Shown here: piece by piece, positions 37,086 through 47,802 of the stretch
How positions within the stretch are numbered: position 1 is the stretch's first letter
How the letters are laid out: each line of letters starts with the position of its first letter
Source: Penium margaritaceum
Taxonomy: Eukaryota > Streptophyta > Zygnematophyceae > Desmidiales > Peniaceae
Reading direction: 5' to 3'
DNA: 64,000 nt
Assembly: GCA_023375785.1 (NCBI GenBank)
Contig: SZWC01000080.1
Coordinates: 458,542-522,541, forward strand
Notes under the pieces: generated by a model
What the model saw: only the letters and a program-made list of their open reading frames with translations
Database searches by the model: none
What the model was told of the DNA's origin: nothing
Made by a program: the position numbers and the translations under genes

Positions 37086-37823
37086 TGTTGGGAAAGGAGC
37101 CGTCTGGCTCAGTTTCAGGTCCACAGGAGCAAGTTCCAGGAAACTTCCAGACGCCTGCTCCGACCGTCGATCCGTCTTCATCATTGGAAAGATCAGGTGG
37201 CAAATTATCTACGGTCCAAGTTTCAGGCCGATCCATCAGTCGGATTGGGAGATATTAATTTTCAAAGTTTCAAGGGTCATGGACCGCCGATGTCTGGGTG
37301 GCCAGAGGCGATGGCTCCATGCCTTAGTCTGAGAAAAGAAAAAGGCAAGAGGTCCAGGGTCAAGACCTGATGGGAGAAATATCCAAAAAGGTCCTTGGTC
37401 TTAGGATTGCCTTGTCAGAGTGTGCTGACTAGGATAAAGGTACCTGTCCTTAGTTTTTAGGTGAGGTGAGATCCTTGTGTGCTAGCCATGGACACATGGC
37501 GATTCTCCATGGGTTTGTGGGTGATGTGACCACTAGGAGTGTGCCATGAGAGCATTCTCTAGCTCTCTAGGTCGTTTGTGACTGGTCAGCCTGATTGTTA
37601 GGCTGATTTCCTCACTTGTGTGAGATTGTGGACTCTAGTGTGTCAGCCTTAGCCTCCATGGCTAAGTGGTGTGGCTTGTAAGAGGGCTGACTTGCCCAAG
37701 CTCTAGCTCTATATGTACTCCATCATTTTCAGTGATTCAACAACCATTCTTCAGCACAACTGATGCCTTTTCAGTCCCACATGGTCGCTGCTCCAAAGCT
37801 CCCTCTCTCCTTGAGATCCAACA
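37086..37823 (+). repeat. Family A 5' LTR of copy A10
   Basis: A 738-bp LTR with TGTTGGGAAAGG and GAGATCCAACA ends. It contains two inverted repeats (37587-37605 and 37648-37666) and a TATA-like string (37708-37717) ahead of the likely transcription start. Confidence 0.92.
37708..37717 (+). promoter_or_regulatory. Probable TATA box of family A LTR
   Basis: TCTATATGTA lies about 105 bp before the LTR end and is kept in nearly all A LTRs. If it serves as the TATA box, transcripts would start some 30 bp on, in the CATTTT.AGTGATTCAAC stretch. This is inferred from position and conservation. Confidence 0.4.
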
Positions 37824-37825
37824 TT

Positions 37826-37840
37826 TGGTATCAGAGCCAG
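37826..37840 (+). other. Primer-binding site of copy A10
   Basis: TGGTATCAGAGCCAG, two bases after the LTR, is a 15-base match to the 3' end of plant initiator tRNA-Met. The same site is at 32923 (A9) and, with one change, at 56283 (A16). Confidence 0.9.
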
Positions 37841-37867
37841 ATTCTGCAAGATTCAGCCAGCACAGGC

Positions 37868-37886
37868 CGTCACTTTGAGAGTGACG
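37868..37886 (+). other. Conserved leader hairpin of family A
   Basis: CGTCACT-TTGAG-AGTGACG, a perfect 7-bp stem about 28 bases after the primer-binding site. Counterparts are at 2431-2449 (minus), 30746-30764 (minus, 8-bp stem), 32965-32983 and 56325-56343. Its place in the leader would suit RNA packaging or dimer formation; that role is inferred. Confidence 0.6.
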
Positions 37887-38470
37887 GGTTAGGGTCAAAC
37901 TTTGACCAAATCTGACGATCAAACACAAGATCTTCAAGTTCGCAAGACAAGCTTTCCAATGAGCCCTTGATCGCGAAGATCCAACGGTCGGATTGAGAGT
38001 TATTCTCAAAACGAGGTCGGCCAGGGCTATACTCTTCTCTATAAGTAAGACTGTCGCCTTGTGATTACCATAACTCCCTCGTTTCTTTGTCAAATTTAAA
38101 AAGTGGCACATGCGAATTGTAGTATTTTTCCTAAGATTTCCATTGGTTTAAAAGTAATTGCATTCCATTGATTCGTTTGGGAGAAATGCCGTTTACAAGC
38201 TGGCTGGTCTGAGTTAAAGTAGGAGCAGAAGCACACCCTGTTTTCAAGAGGGCATATCTTTCAAAATCCCCTCTTGATTACCCTGTTTTATGGTTCTATC
38301 TGAAAGTTTTTGAGCTGAAGTTTCTAGTGGTGGGCTCAGTTCTTCCCAATTCCCAGTCTGCTGGCTTCTACTGTCCATTTTCTGTCAGACAGATTTCTGG
38401 TACAAGCAGCAGCAGAAACAGGGGTAGCGCCGCCATCCAAAGGCAGCGTTGAGCATCACCAAAGCTCAAA

Positions 38471-39420
38471 ATGGCAGCAGCAGGCGTGGTAACAGCAGCC
38501 CAGCCCTTGGAGAGGCTGGAAGGACGCGCCAACTTCACGTTTTGGAAGATCCGTACCCACCTCCTTTTGGAGGAGAGGGGCTTGTGGGAGGTGGTGAGCG
38601 GCGACGAGCGCGCTCCGCCTCCACAGGCAAAAGGCATCACCACAGCTGAGGTGGTGGCGGGGAAGACGCCGCAGAAAGGTGCAGCAGATGCAAGTTCATC
38701 TACAACTGCAGCGGGGGCGTATGAGGAGTGGAAGAAGAAGGACAGGCAGGCCTACAGGTTGCTTGTCAACACCATCTCCAACCCGCATCTTCAGTACGTG
38801 AGTGACAAGGCTACTGCAAAGGAGGGGTGGGACACGTTGTGCAAGAAGTATGAGAGCAAGGATCCTACACTCCTCATGCTTTTGGAGGAAAAGATGATGG
38901 CGCTGAAAATGCAGGGTAGTGAAGGGATGGAGGCATACCTGGACAGGGCAAAGGAGCTGGCGAATCAGCTGAGAACGGCCGACAACCCTGTAGAAGAGAC
39001 GCGTTTCATCCTCCTCTTGCTAAGGGGACTCCCAACCAGCTACGACACAGTGCGAGAGACGCTGAAGTCCCAGCCTACTCTCGATCTCGACTTCATCTGC
39101 ACACACCTGGTGCAGGTGGAATTGCGTTGCAATGCAGCAAAGCACAATGGCAGCAGCAGCAGTGAAGCAGCTTTTGTGGCCACGAGCTCTCGCAATCAGC
39201 AGCAGGAGTAGCACTCGGGGCAGCAGAGAGGCAGAAAGAAAGGCAAATGCCACTAATGCCAGAAAGAGGAACACTACAAGCTCAAGAGGGACCAGAAGGA
39301 GCAGCAGCAGCAGCAGCAGTCATCGCAGCAGCAGCAGCATAAGCAGCAGCAGCAGCAGCAGCAGTCACAGTAGCGTCAGCAGCAGCAGCAGCAACAGCAA
39401 AACCAGGCTCGTGTACGCCA
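38471..39420 (+). pseudogene. gag: gag of copy A10
   Basis: Capsid/nucleocapsid region of the A10 fossil. It starts MAAAGVVTAAQPLERLEG, followed by NFTFWKIRTHLLLEERGLW, the typical N-terminal fold of Copia gag (UBN2/DUF4219 type). A helical stretch with YRLLVNTISNPHLQYV and LLRGLPTSYDTVRETL follows, then a CCHC-type knuckle region and a long CAG-rich (Gln/Ser-rich) tract near 39299-39410. Gag and pol lie in the same frame, as is common for Copia elements, which make one polyprotein. The start codon is chosen because it opens the conserved N-terminus shared by A1, A7, A9 and A16. Confidence 0.82.
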
Positions 39421-39429
39421 CTTTGGCAA

Positions 39430-42400
39430 CATGAATGTGGCCAAGGAGGTGCGCGACCGTCTCTTCATGGCGAAGTCTGACATGTCGCAGGTGGAGAAGG
39501 CGGATCTCGGATGCTACAAGGACTCAGGGTGTACCAAGAGCCTCACACATCATAAGGAGTGGTTTACACAGCTGCCGTCCATCCCTCCCTGTCCTATCGC
39601 TACAGGTGATGATCGGGTGGTGTATTCTGAGGGGATTGGGATTGTAGAGATGTGGTTGGAGACCCCACGTGGCATTGAAGTGGGAGTGTTCCTTGGCGTG
39701 CTGTATGTACCTGATGCTGCATTCAACCTCCTCTCAGTCTCCTCTAATACAAACACAGGACTGCGCGTCGTCTTCGATGATGACCATGGCTACATCCTCA
39801 ACAAGGATACAAGAGAGGAGTTGGCCAGGTCGGTGAAGGAGGGCGACATGTACTGCCTGCTGGGGGCAACCAAGATCCTGCGTGAGCAGAGTCTTGCAGC
39901 AGTGGTGCAGGCGACAGATGGTGAGATCTGGCATGCGCGCTACGGCCACATTGGCATGCGCGCCTTGCAGCAGCTTCAAGCAATGCAGATGGTGCGTGAC
40001 CTGCCTACCATCTCTAACTTTGAGCAGCAGTTGTGGATCGGTTGTTTGGAGGGGAAGCAGCACCGGGAGGCGTTCTCTGGAGCAGGGGAGCGTGCGAAAG
40101 AGGTGTTGGAGCTGGTCCACACGGACTTGTGCGGACCGATGCAGACCCAGAGCTTTGGAGGCTCTAGGTATTTCCTGATCTTCATTGATGATTTCAGCCG
40201 TTACACTGCTGTGTACTTCCTTCCTTCCAAGGACCAGTGCTTTGACAGGTTCAAGGAGTTCAAGGCCATGATGGAGAACCAGACTGGCAAGAAGATCAAG
40301 GCGCTGCGCATCGATCGCGGTAGAGAATACCTGAGCAAGGAGTTCCAGCACTACCTCGCAGCAGCTGGTATCAAGGCGCAGCGTACCGCGCCGTACTCGC
40401 CGCAACAGAACGGTGTAGCAGAACGCGCCAACTGTACCATTGTGGAGTCGGCGCGCTCCATGCTTGACGCGGCTCGGCTGACCTACGACGTCTGGGCTGA
40501 AGCCGTGAGCACTGCGGTCTACATCAAGAACCGTAGTCCAACTAAGGCGCTAGAGCAGATGACGCCGTATGAGGCATGGTTCGGCAAGAAACCGAGCGTG
40601 GGTCATCTCCGAGCATTTGGCAGCCTGGCGCACATGCACATGCCCAAGGAGAAGCGGCGGAAATGGGACGCAAAGAGTGCGCAGATGCTGATGATTGGCT
40701 ACAACGTGGTAAGCAAGGCCTATCGCCTCTACGAGAGGGATACAGGCCACGTCATCATCTTCAGGGATGTCGTCTTCAACGAGAGCAACGTCATTGGTAC
40801 CAACATTGTCTGTGAAGAGGTAGCAGAACCAGCAGATGACGAGACAGGGGGAGCAGAAATCCTTCCTGACCCAGTCTCTCCCGATCATTCCTCTATTGTG
40901 ACAGTGGGAGAATCACTCTACTCTCCCATGTCTGATGCAGTAGATACAGCAGTCACACCGGTAGAGGAGGGAGATGTAGCACCACCAGCAGCAGCAGTTG
41001 TGCCAGCAGCACCGCGCCAGCCGCCCGCTAACGCTCCAGCACCAGGTCGCAGGTACCCTCTTAGGGTGCGTTACAAGCCTGGTGAGCACGGCCATTTCGA
41101 GATGCTGCAGAAACCAGAACAGATGAACGTCGCAGTTGCAGCAGATTCAGATGTACCAACGTCATACAAGGAGGCCATGGCTGCACCGGATGCAGCAGAT
41201 TGGGTGCAAGCCGTGCAGCAGGAGATACAGTCGCAGCTAGACAACGGCACGTGGGAGCTGACTGAGCGTCCACCTAGACGTAAGGTGATCAAGTGCAAGT
41301 GGGTGTTCAAGAAGAAGCGGGGAGCACATGGTAACCTGGAAAAGTACACGGCTAGGCTGGTCGCCAAGGGCTACTCGCAGCAGGAGGGTATCGACTACAC
41401 AGAAACGTTTGCCCCTGTTGCAAAGTTTGCCTCTGTGTGTACGCTCCTCTCTTATGTAGCAGCTGAGGACTTCGAGGTTCACCACATGGATGTCAAGACG
41501 GTATTCTTGAATGGTGACTTGGAGGAGGAGATCTAAATGGAGCAGCCGGAGGGGTTTCTCATGGATGGCCAGGAGCACCTGGTTAATAAGCTGCAGAAGT
41601 TGCTGTACGGCCTCAAGCAATCGTCATGTGCTTGGAACTTGAAGTTGGATGCGCCGTTGCAGTGCATGGGGTTTGAGCGCACCGAGTGTGACTATAGCGT
41701 GTATCACTGGCAGCATGAGCATGAGATCCTCATCATCATTGTCTATGTCGATGACATCCTCCTCCTTTCCAACAGCATGTCTGCACTGCAGGAGTTCAAG
41801 GAGGCCATGCAGGAGCGCTTCCAGATGTCTGATCTCGGGGAGGCGTCATAGTTCCTCGGCATCCAGATCACACGTGACCGTAAATTACGCTCTCTCTCGC
41901 TACAGCAGAGTCGCTACATCAAGGACGTCCTGCAGCGGTTCGGCATGGCACAGGCCAAACCCATCGGCACGCCGTTGGAGACCCGGCAGTACCTCGTGAG
42001 CTTCAGTGGAGAAGCAGATGCAGTTGAGCGGCAGAAGTACCAGAGCGCCGTCGGCAGTCTTATGTACCTGATGGTGGCAACCAGGCCGGACCTCGCACAA
42101 GCTTTGAGCGTTGTGAGCCAGCACATGGCTAATCCCGGACCGGAGCACCAGAAGGCAGTGAAGCGGATCTTTCGCTACCTTGCTGGAACCATCAACGTCG
42201 GCATCACCTACAACGGCAACGACAACAGCATCATCGGCTACACAGATGCAGATTAGGATTCAAATCCTGAGACCCGCAAGTCCATCTCTGGACATGTGTT
42301 TCTCATGAATGGAGGTGCCATCAACTGGTGCAGCAAGCGACAGGTGGTCGTGGCCACCTCGAGTACAGAAGCAGTTTTGCTCCAGCGTCTCATGGCGGAG

Positions 42401-42660
42401 ATGAGTAGGAGTGTAGCAGTTCCAGTTCCTATGCGCGTCGACAACCAGAGCGCAATCGCACTCGCCAAGAATCCTGAGCACCATGCACGCACCAAGCACA
42501 TTGACATCGCATATCACTTCATCACGCACATGGTACAGGAGGGTGTTATCCAGCTGGAGTTTACTCCAACCAGCAGGCAGGTCGCTGATTTCTGCACCAA
42601 GCCAGTGACCCGTGAGAAGCAGCAGTTCTGCATGAAGGCATGTGGACTCAGCCCTCTCTG
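39430..42660 (+). pseudogene. pol: pol of copy A10 (protease, integrase, RT, RNase H)
   Basis: The pol region of the A10 fossil. Protease has CYKDSGCTKSLTHH near 39510. Pre-integrase has WHARYGHIG near 39930 and the paired Cys of CLEGKQH near 40045. The integrase core carries FIDDFSRYT near 40185, the second Asp within LRIDRG near 40310, and NGVAERAN near 40420, consistent with a DDE triad. The linker has the YPLRVRYKPGE block near 41055. RT has GTWELTERP, HHMDVK, LYGLKQ and the YVDD box near 41745. RNase H has TDAD near 42245 and the SSTEA block near 42360. The order INT before RT identifies Ty1/copia rather than Ty3/gypsy. It has a small number of breaks. Confidence 0.85.
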
Positions 42661-42680
42661 ACTGCGGCAAAGTGGGAGAT

Positions 42681-43418
42681 TGTTGGGAAAGGAGCCGTCC
42701 GGCTCAGTTTCAGATCCACAAGAGCAAGTTCCAGGAAAATTCCAGACGCCTGCTCCGATTGTCGATCGGTCTTCATCATTGGAAAGATCAGGTGGCAAAT
42801 TATCTACGGTCCATGTTTCACGCCGATCCAACGGTCGGATTGGGGGATATGAATTTTTGAAGTTTCAGGGGTCATGGACCGCCGATGTCTGGGTGGCCAT
42901 GGGCGATGGCTCCATGCCTTAGTCTGAGAAAAGAAAAAGGCAAGAGGTCCAGGATCAAGACATGATGGGAGAAATATCCAAAAGGGTCCTTGGTCTTAGG
43001 ATTGCCTTGTCAGAGTGTGTTGACTAGGATAAAGGTACCTCTCTTTACTTTTTAGGTGAGGTGAGATCCTTGTGTACTAGCCATGGACACATGGTAATTC
43101 TCCATGGATTTGTGGATGATATGACCACTAGGAGTGTGTCATGAGAGCATTCTCTAGCTCTCTAGGTCGTGTGTGACAAGTCAGCGTGATTGTTAGGCTG
43201 ATTTCCTCCCTTGTGTGAGATTGTGGACTCTAGTGTGTGAGCCTTAGCCTCCAAGGCTAAGTGGTGTCGCTTGTGAGAGGGCCGACTTGCCCAAGCTCTA
43301 GCTCTATATGTACTCCATCATTTTGAGTGATTCAACAAGCATTCTTCAGCACAAGTGATTCCCTTTCAATCCCACATTCTCGTTGCTCCAAAGCTCACTC
43401 TCTCCTCTAGATCCAACA
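42681..43418 (+). repeat. Family A 3' LTR of copy A10
   Basis: A 738-bp LTR with TGTTGGGAAAGG and AGATCCAACA ends, directly after the polypurine tract. It shares the CTTAGTCTGAG variant with the 5' LTR of A10, which supports pairing the two. Confidence 0.92.
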
Positions 43419-44084
43419 GATTGAAAATTGGAGGAGGTATCTGATAGTTTCGTAGAACTTGCTCTTGTGGACCTGAAACTAAGTTGGATGGCCCTATTCC
43501 CAAGAACCTCCCACTTTGCCATAGTCATTGTAGGCTGAGGCCACATATTTCATGTAGAGCTGCTGCTTCTCACCAATCACTAGCTTGGTGCATAAATCAG
43601 CAACATGCTAGCTGGTTGGAGTGAACTCTAGCTTGATAATACCCTCTTGAACGTATGCTTGATGAAGTGATATGCGATGTCGATGTGCCTCGTACAAGCA
43701 TGGTGCTCGGGATTCTTGACGGGTGCAATTATACTCCGCTTGTTGACACGTATGGGAATTGGAAAAACTCTGCTCCCACTCATCTTCGCCATGAGACGCT
43801 AAAGCAAGACTGCTTCTTTGGCTCTAAAAACAAGAGAGACATATTTAGCTTCTGTACTTGAGGTGGCTACAACCACTTGTCGCTTGTTGTACCTGCTGAT
43901 GGCTCCACCATTCATGAGGAACACATATTCAATGATGGACTTGCGGTCCTCAGGATGTGAATTCCAATCTGCCTCTATGTAGCCAATGATATTGTTGTCG
44001 CTGCCGATGTAGGTAATGCTGGTGTTGATGGTTCTAGTAAGATAGTGGAAGATCCGCTTCACTGCTTTCTAGTACTCTCGTATA
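43419..44084 (-). mobile_element. Family A piece A11 (LTR end plus RNase H)
   Basis: Minus-strand fragment: the last part of an LTR (to about 43505), the polypurine tract, and RNase H (about 43600-44060; conserved VVATSSTEA near 43850). Neither end is natural. It is followed by a second fragment of the same kind. Confidence 0.78.
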
Positions 44085-44971
44085 GGCATAGCAATCTGGC
44101 TTACGAGTCACACACGACCTAGAGAGCTAGAGAATGCTCTCGTGGCTTACTCCTAGTGTTCACATAATCCACAATCCCATGGAGAATCGCCATGTGTCCA
44201 TGGCTAGTACACAAAGATCTCATCTCACCTAAAAAGTAAGGAGAGGTACTTTTATCCTAGTCAGTACACTCTAACAAGGCAATCCTAAGACCAAGGACAT
44301 TTTTGGATATTTCTCCCATCAAGTCTTGAGCCTGGACCTCTTGCCTTTTTCTTTTCTCAGGCTAAGCTATGTAGCCGTCATCCATGGTCACCCAGACATC
44401 GGGAGTCCGTGACCCTGGAAACTTTGAAAATTCATATCTCCCAATCCGACCGTAAAATATTTACCATCTCTTTCCAATGGTGAAGTCAGATTGACGATCA
44501 AAGCAAGCATCTTGTAGTTTCCCAGAACTTGCTCATGTGGACCTGAAACTGAGCCAGATGGCTCCTTTTCCAACAATCTTCCATTTTGCCACAGTCAGAG
44601 TGGACTGAGTCCACATGCCTTAATGCAGTACTGCTACTTCTCATGGGTCACCGGCTTTGTGCAAAAATCAGCGACCTACTTGCTGGTTGGAGTAAACTCC
44701 AGCTTGATAGCACCCTCCTGCACCATGTATTTGATGAAATCATAGGTAATGTCAATATGTTTGGTGTGAGCATGGTGTTCGGGGTGCTTGGCAAGTGTGA
44801 TTGAACTCTGGTTGTCGACGAGCATGGGAACTAGAAGGGATGCACTCCCACTCATCTCCGCCATGAGATATTGAAGCCAAGCTACTTCCTTGGCTCCAAA
44901 GCTAAGAGAGACGTACTCAGCTTTCGTGCTTGAGTTAGCCACAACCACTTGCCGCTTGCTACACCAGTTGA
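44085..44971 (-). mobile_element. Family A piece A12 (LTR part plus RNase H)
   Basis: Minus-strand fragment: a larger part of an LTR (about 44085-44575, subtype 1 marker CCTAAGACCAAGG), the polypurine tract, and RNase H (about 44600-44971). It repeats the LTR-RNase H layout of A11 but differs from it at many sites, so it is a separate copy rather than a fresh duplication. It ends where family D begins. Confidence 0.78.
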
Positions 44972-47031
44972 TGGTGTTCCTCAATAAGGGACTCTGGGGA
45001 GTTGTCTCTGATCCTCCCACAGAAACTCTTGGAGCAAATTCCATAGTTGACGAAAGTCTCACATGGCAATGGCGCTATGACCAAGCTTTCTCTCTACTTT
45101 CCATGCAACTGGAGGAACGTCTAAAAGTCGTGATCCATGATAACAAAGACACTCTGTGTCCCAATACAGCTTGGAAAGCCCTGAAGAAATGCTATCACAA
45201 AGTGAATGAGGATGAACTTGGATATCTTCTTATTGAGTTTCACAATCAGAAAACAGAAGAAGACATCAAGCTGGATGATCACATTTCCCATCTCAAGGAT
45301 ATTTCATGTTGTATTACTGCTCTAAGACAACCAGTCTCTCATCGAGTCTTAATCTAGATAAAAATTGTGGCCTTCCTCCTTGATTCAACAACACCATTGA
45401 GCGGCTAAACGATGTCAATAAGGATCACATCCATGACACTAACAAGTCGCAGTGATGGACACTGCCATTAGAAAATTTGAATCAGTTTTTGATACAATTG
45501 GTGTTGCTCTTCCTGCAGCCGCTCCAGCTATTCAAGCAGCAACAGCACCAGCCGTAGCCGCATTGGCAACATCATTCTTACCAATGTCACTCTATGGAGT
45601 ATGTCATTCAAGAGCTCATGCATTTTGAAGATGAGCATATCAAGGAAAACGGTGGAGACATAAGCCTCTCAGCCAAGTATCAAGGTGGAGCAGGTCGATG
45701 CCGAATTGAGAAGTTTTACTCCTATGGTAATCGCATTCAAGGTCAGGGTCAACTCATGATGCAATCTCTCCAACAATCACAAGAACAAGTCATGACAAGA
45801 ATCCCCAGACCCTACATTCACCCTAATGAATGGGTATGTTGGCGCTGTCATCGTAAAGGACATGTGCAAGCTGACTTTTCCATGCGACAAGGACAACTAT
45901 GTGGCCTACAAAATCAGCTGCGGTGATATCCAACCAAGCCATGCTTGTCATGAGCTGACATCCTGCTGCTCCTATTGTCTCGGGTCTCTTCTCTAACTTC
46001 TCTGTCTTGCTCACGGCCTTCACAGGATCAGCATCAATATATTCTGATCACTCTTCTTTAGAAGTCATTCCACAACAAAATTTGCTGATACTAGATCCAC
46101 TAATTGAACAAGATGAAGAAGAGAACGACCCTTTACCACCAGAAAGAACTGCCCGTTAGTGAAGAAGAAGACAACCAGAGTTTCTCAAGCAGTCCATTTT
46201 ATGAAGAGCTCATAATGTGCTCCTTCCACAGCTCTTTTCTCCTAACCACTGGTGTTCGGGCCTGTATCATCGACTCCGGATGTACTAAGCATATGACCAG
46301 TCGTAGAGAACGGTTCACAATATTTTCATCCTGCTCTACTACACAAGGAGTCTGCATTAGAGATGGCCACATGATCCTTGCTCATGACATTAGAACTATG
46401 ACAACGTACTCTATGTGCCAGATCTTGCAAACAACCTGCTATGTGTCGGACACATCAATGACAAAGGCTTCAATGTCGTTTTTGACGATGAGAAAAACTA
46501 CAAGATCTATGACGTAAATGGTCAACTAGGTGTTGTTGCCAAGTGCACAAGAAATCTCACTGTGCTTGAGACTCACGATGCTCCTCCGTCGCACATATTC
46601 TGTGATACACCAGAGGGTACTTTGATGATTACAAATCTGGCTGCAGAAGCTGACATACCTAGTCCATCCATGCCACAAGTCGCTCAGCTCTAGCATAGTC
46701 GCCTGGCTCACATCACTTTTCAAATACTTGAAAAAGTGGCAAAGGATGAAGTGACACTGGATCTACCCAAGATACTTGCAATATCTATTCCCTGCTCCCC
46801 ATGCAGTGGATGTCTCATAGCCAAGTAACACCAGAGATCATTCAAGAGCTATACCAGCCTCAGCACCTCTCGACCATTGGAACTCCTACACATGGATGTG
46901 TTCTACATCAAAGAGCCCCCTTTCTTCCTGGTCATTATGGGAAACTACACGCGTTTTGTTTGGGTCAAGCTGCTGCGTTGCAAACATGAGGCTGGTGATA
47001 TCATCAAGATCCGGGTCTGCCAAGTTGAAAA
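44972..47031 (+). mobile_element. Ty1/copia family D, left part (gag to integrase)
   Basis: Plus-strand Copia fossil of a fourth lineage. Gag (about 44980-45400) has LWGVVSD and AWKALKKCYHKVNEDELG, typical of UBN2-type Copia gag. A CCHC knuckle (CWRCHRKGHVQADF) lies near 45835, protease IIDSGCTKHMTS near 46270, pre-integrase (HSRLAHITF, CSGCL) near 46695-46815, and the start of integrase (LLHMDVFYIKE) near 46880. It is interrupted by the B element at 47032 and resumes at 53294. No LTR is recognised. It is broken, with several breaks. Confidence 0.82.
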
Positions 47032-47802
47032 TGTCAACCTGCCTGAGGCGACGGTCTAGAAAACGGGTTCCGATACAATGGTTCCCGCCGACCGCTCTTG
47101 GTATTGCAACCAAGAGGCGACATAACCCTCAGAGCCAAGGTTCCACACTAAGCAGTTCATAAGAATCACTTCCTTGCAGTGTGTCCTTAGCACCTGGTCA
47201 CTTTCGTGCGAGGAGCTAACTCCTGGGGCTTAGACCAACCAATGCTTCTTTAGTGTCTGCCTCAGGTGGACAACTTTGTGAGGAGTCTCAAAGGTAAGAA
47301 CTGTACTCAATGACAGGCAACTGACAGGTTCTTATAGTCCTAGAGCCAGTCTCTAGCCTAGGCAAGTAATGGCTCCTTGGATGAGCCACTTTGGGGGCAA
47401 TCTGGATTGCATCATCCCCCCTACCTACATGGCACTCCCTGTGACCGCCAAGTGGCGCCAGCCACCAGGAAGGACCTTGGAATGTTCTAAGATGCCTCTT
47501 AGAATCTTCCTGTCCCCCTTTTGGTCACAAAGAAAATTAGTCAATGGATTGGGATTTGACACAGTGACCTCTCGCTCCAGAGACTAACTCTGGAACGCGT
47601 AAGCCACAAGGAATTGTCCTAGGTAGTGTTTGTTGCCTATACTATCCAGTTTAGACCAAGGGGATTTGCTCCAAAGGAGGAGTGCATGCCTTGTCTATTG
47701 GGACCAGACTTCGGGGACTTACTCCAAGGGAACTGTGCATGCCTAGTCTGTCCTGTGCTTGTCCAAATATCAGTGATGGACAAGGAGCATATCAGGTCAA
47801 CA
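47032..47802 (-). repeat. Family B 3' LTR
   Basis: A 771-bp LTR opening TGTCAACCTGCCTGAGG and closing ATATCAGGTCAACA in plus reading. It includes the tRNA-like segment (about 47536-47610, minus). Confidence 0.92.

Larger units (their letters stand above)
37086..43418 (+). mobile_element. Ty1/copia family A, copy A10, the most complete
   Basis: A 6,333-bp plus-strand Copia element with every expected part: 5' LTR (37086-37823), primer-binding site, leader with hairpin, gag, Gln-rich tract, protease, integrase, RT, RNase H, polypurine tract (AAAGTGGGAGAT, 42669-42680) and 3' LTR (42681-43418). It looks nearly whole, with a handful of breaks. By eye the two LTRs differ at roughly 5-8% of sites in their first 260 bp, so it is not a recent insertion. 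The flanking 5-mers differ (CCCCT left, GATTG right), so its ends were reshaped after insertion. It is the best reference copy for family A in this window. Confidence 0.93.

Noticed and set aside
44890-45357. A 155-codon open frame across 44972 as one gene
   Set aside because: It crosses the join between a minus-strand family A RNase H fragment and family D gag. Only the part after about 44972 resembles a gag.
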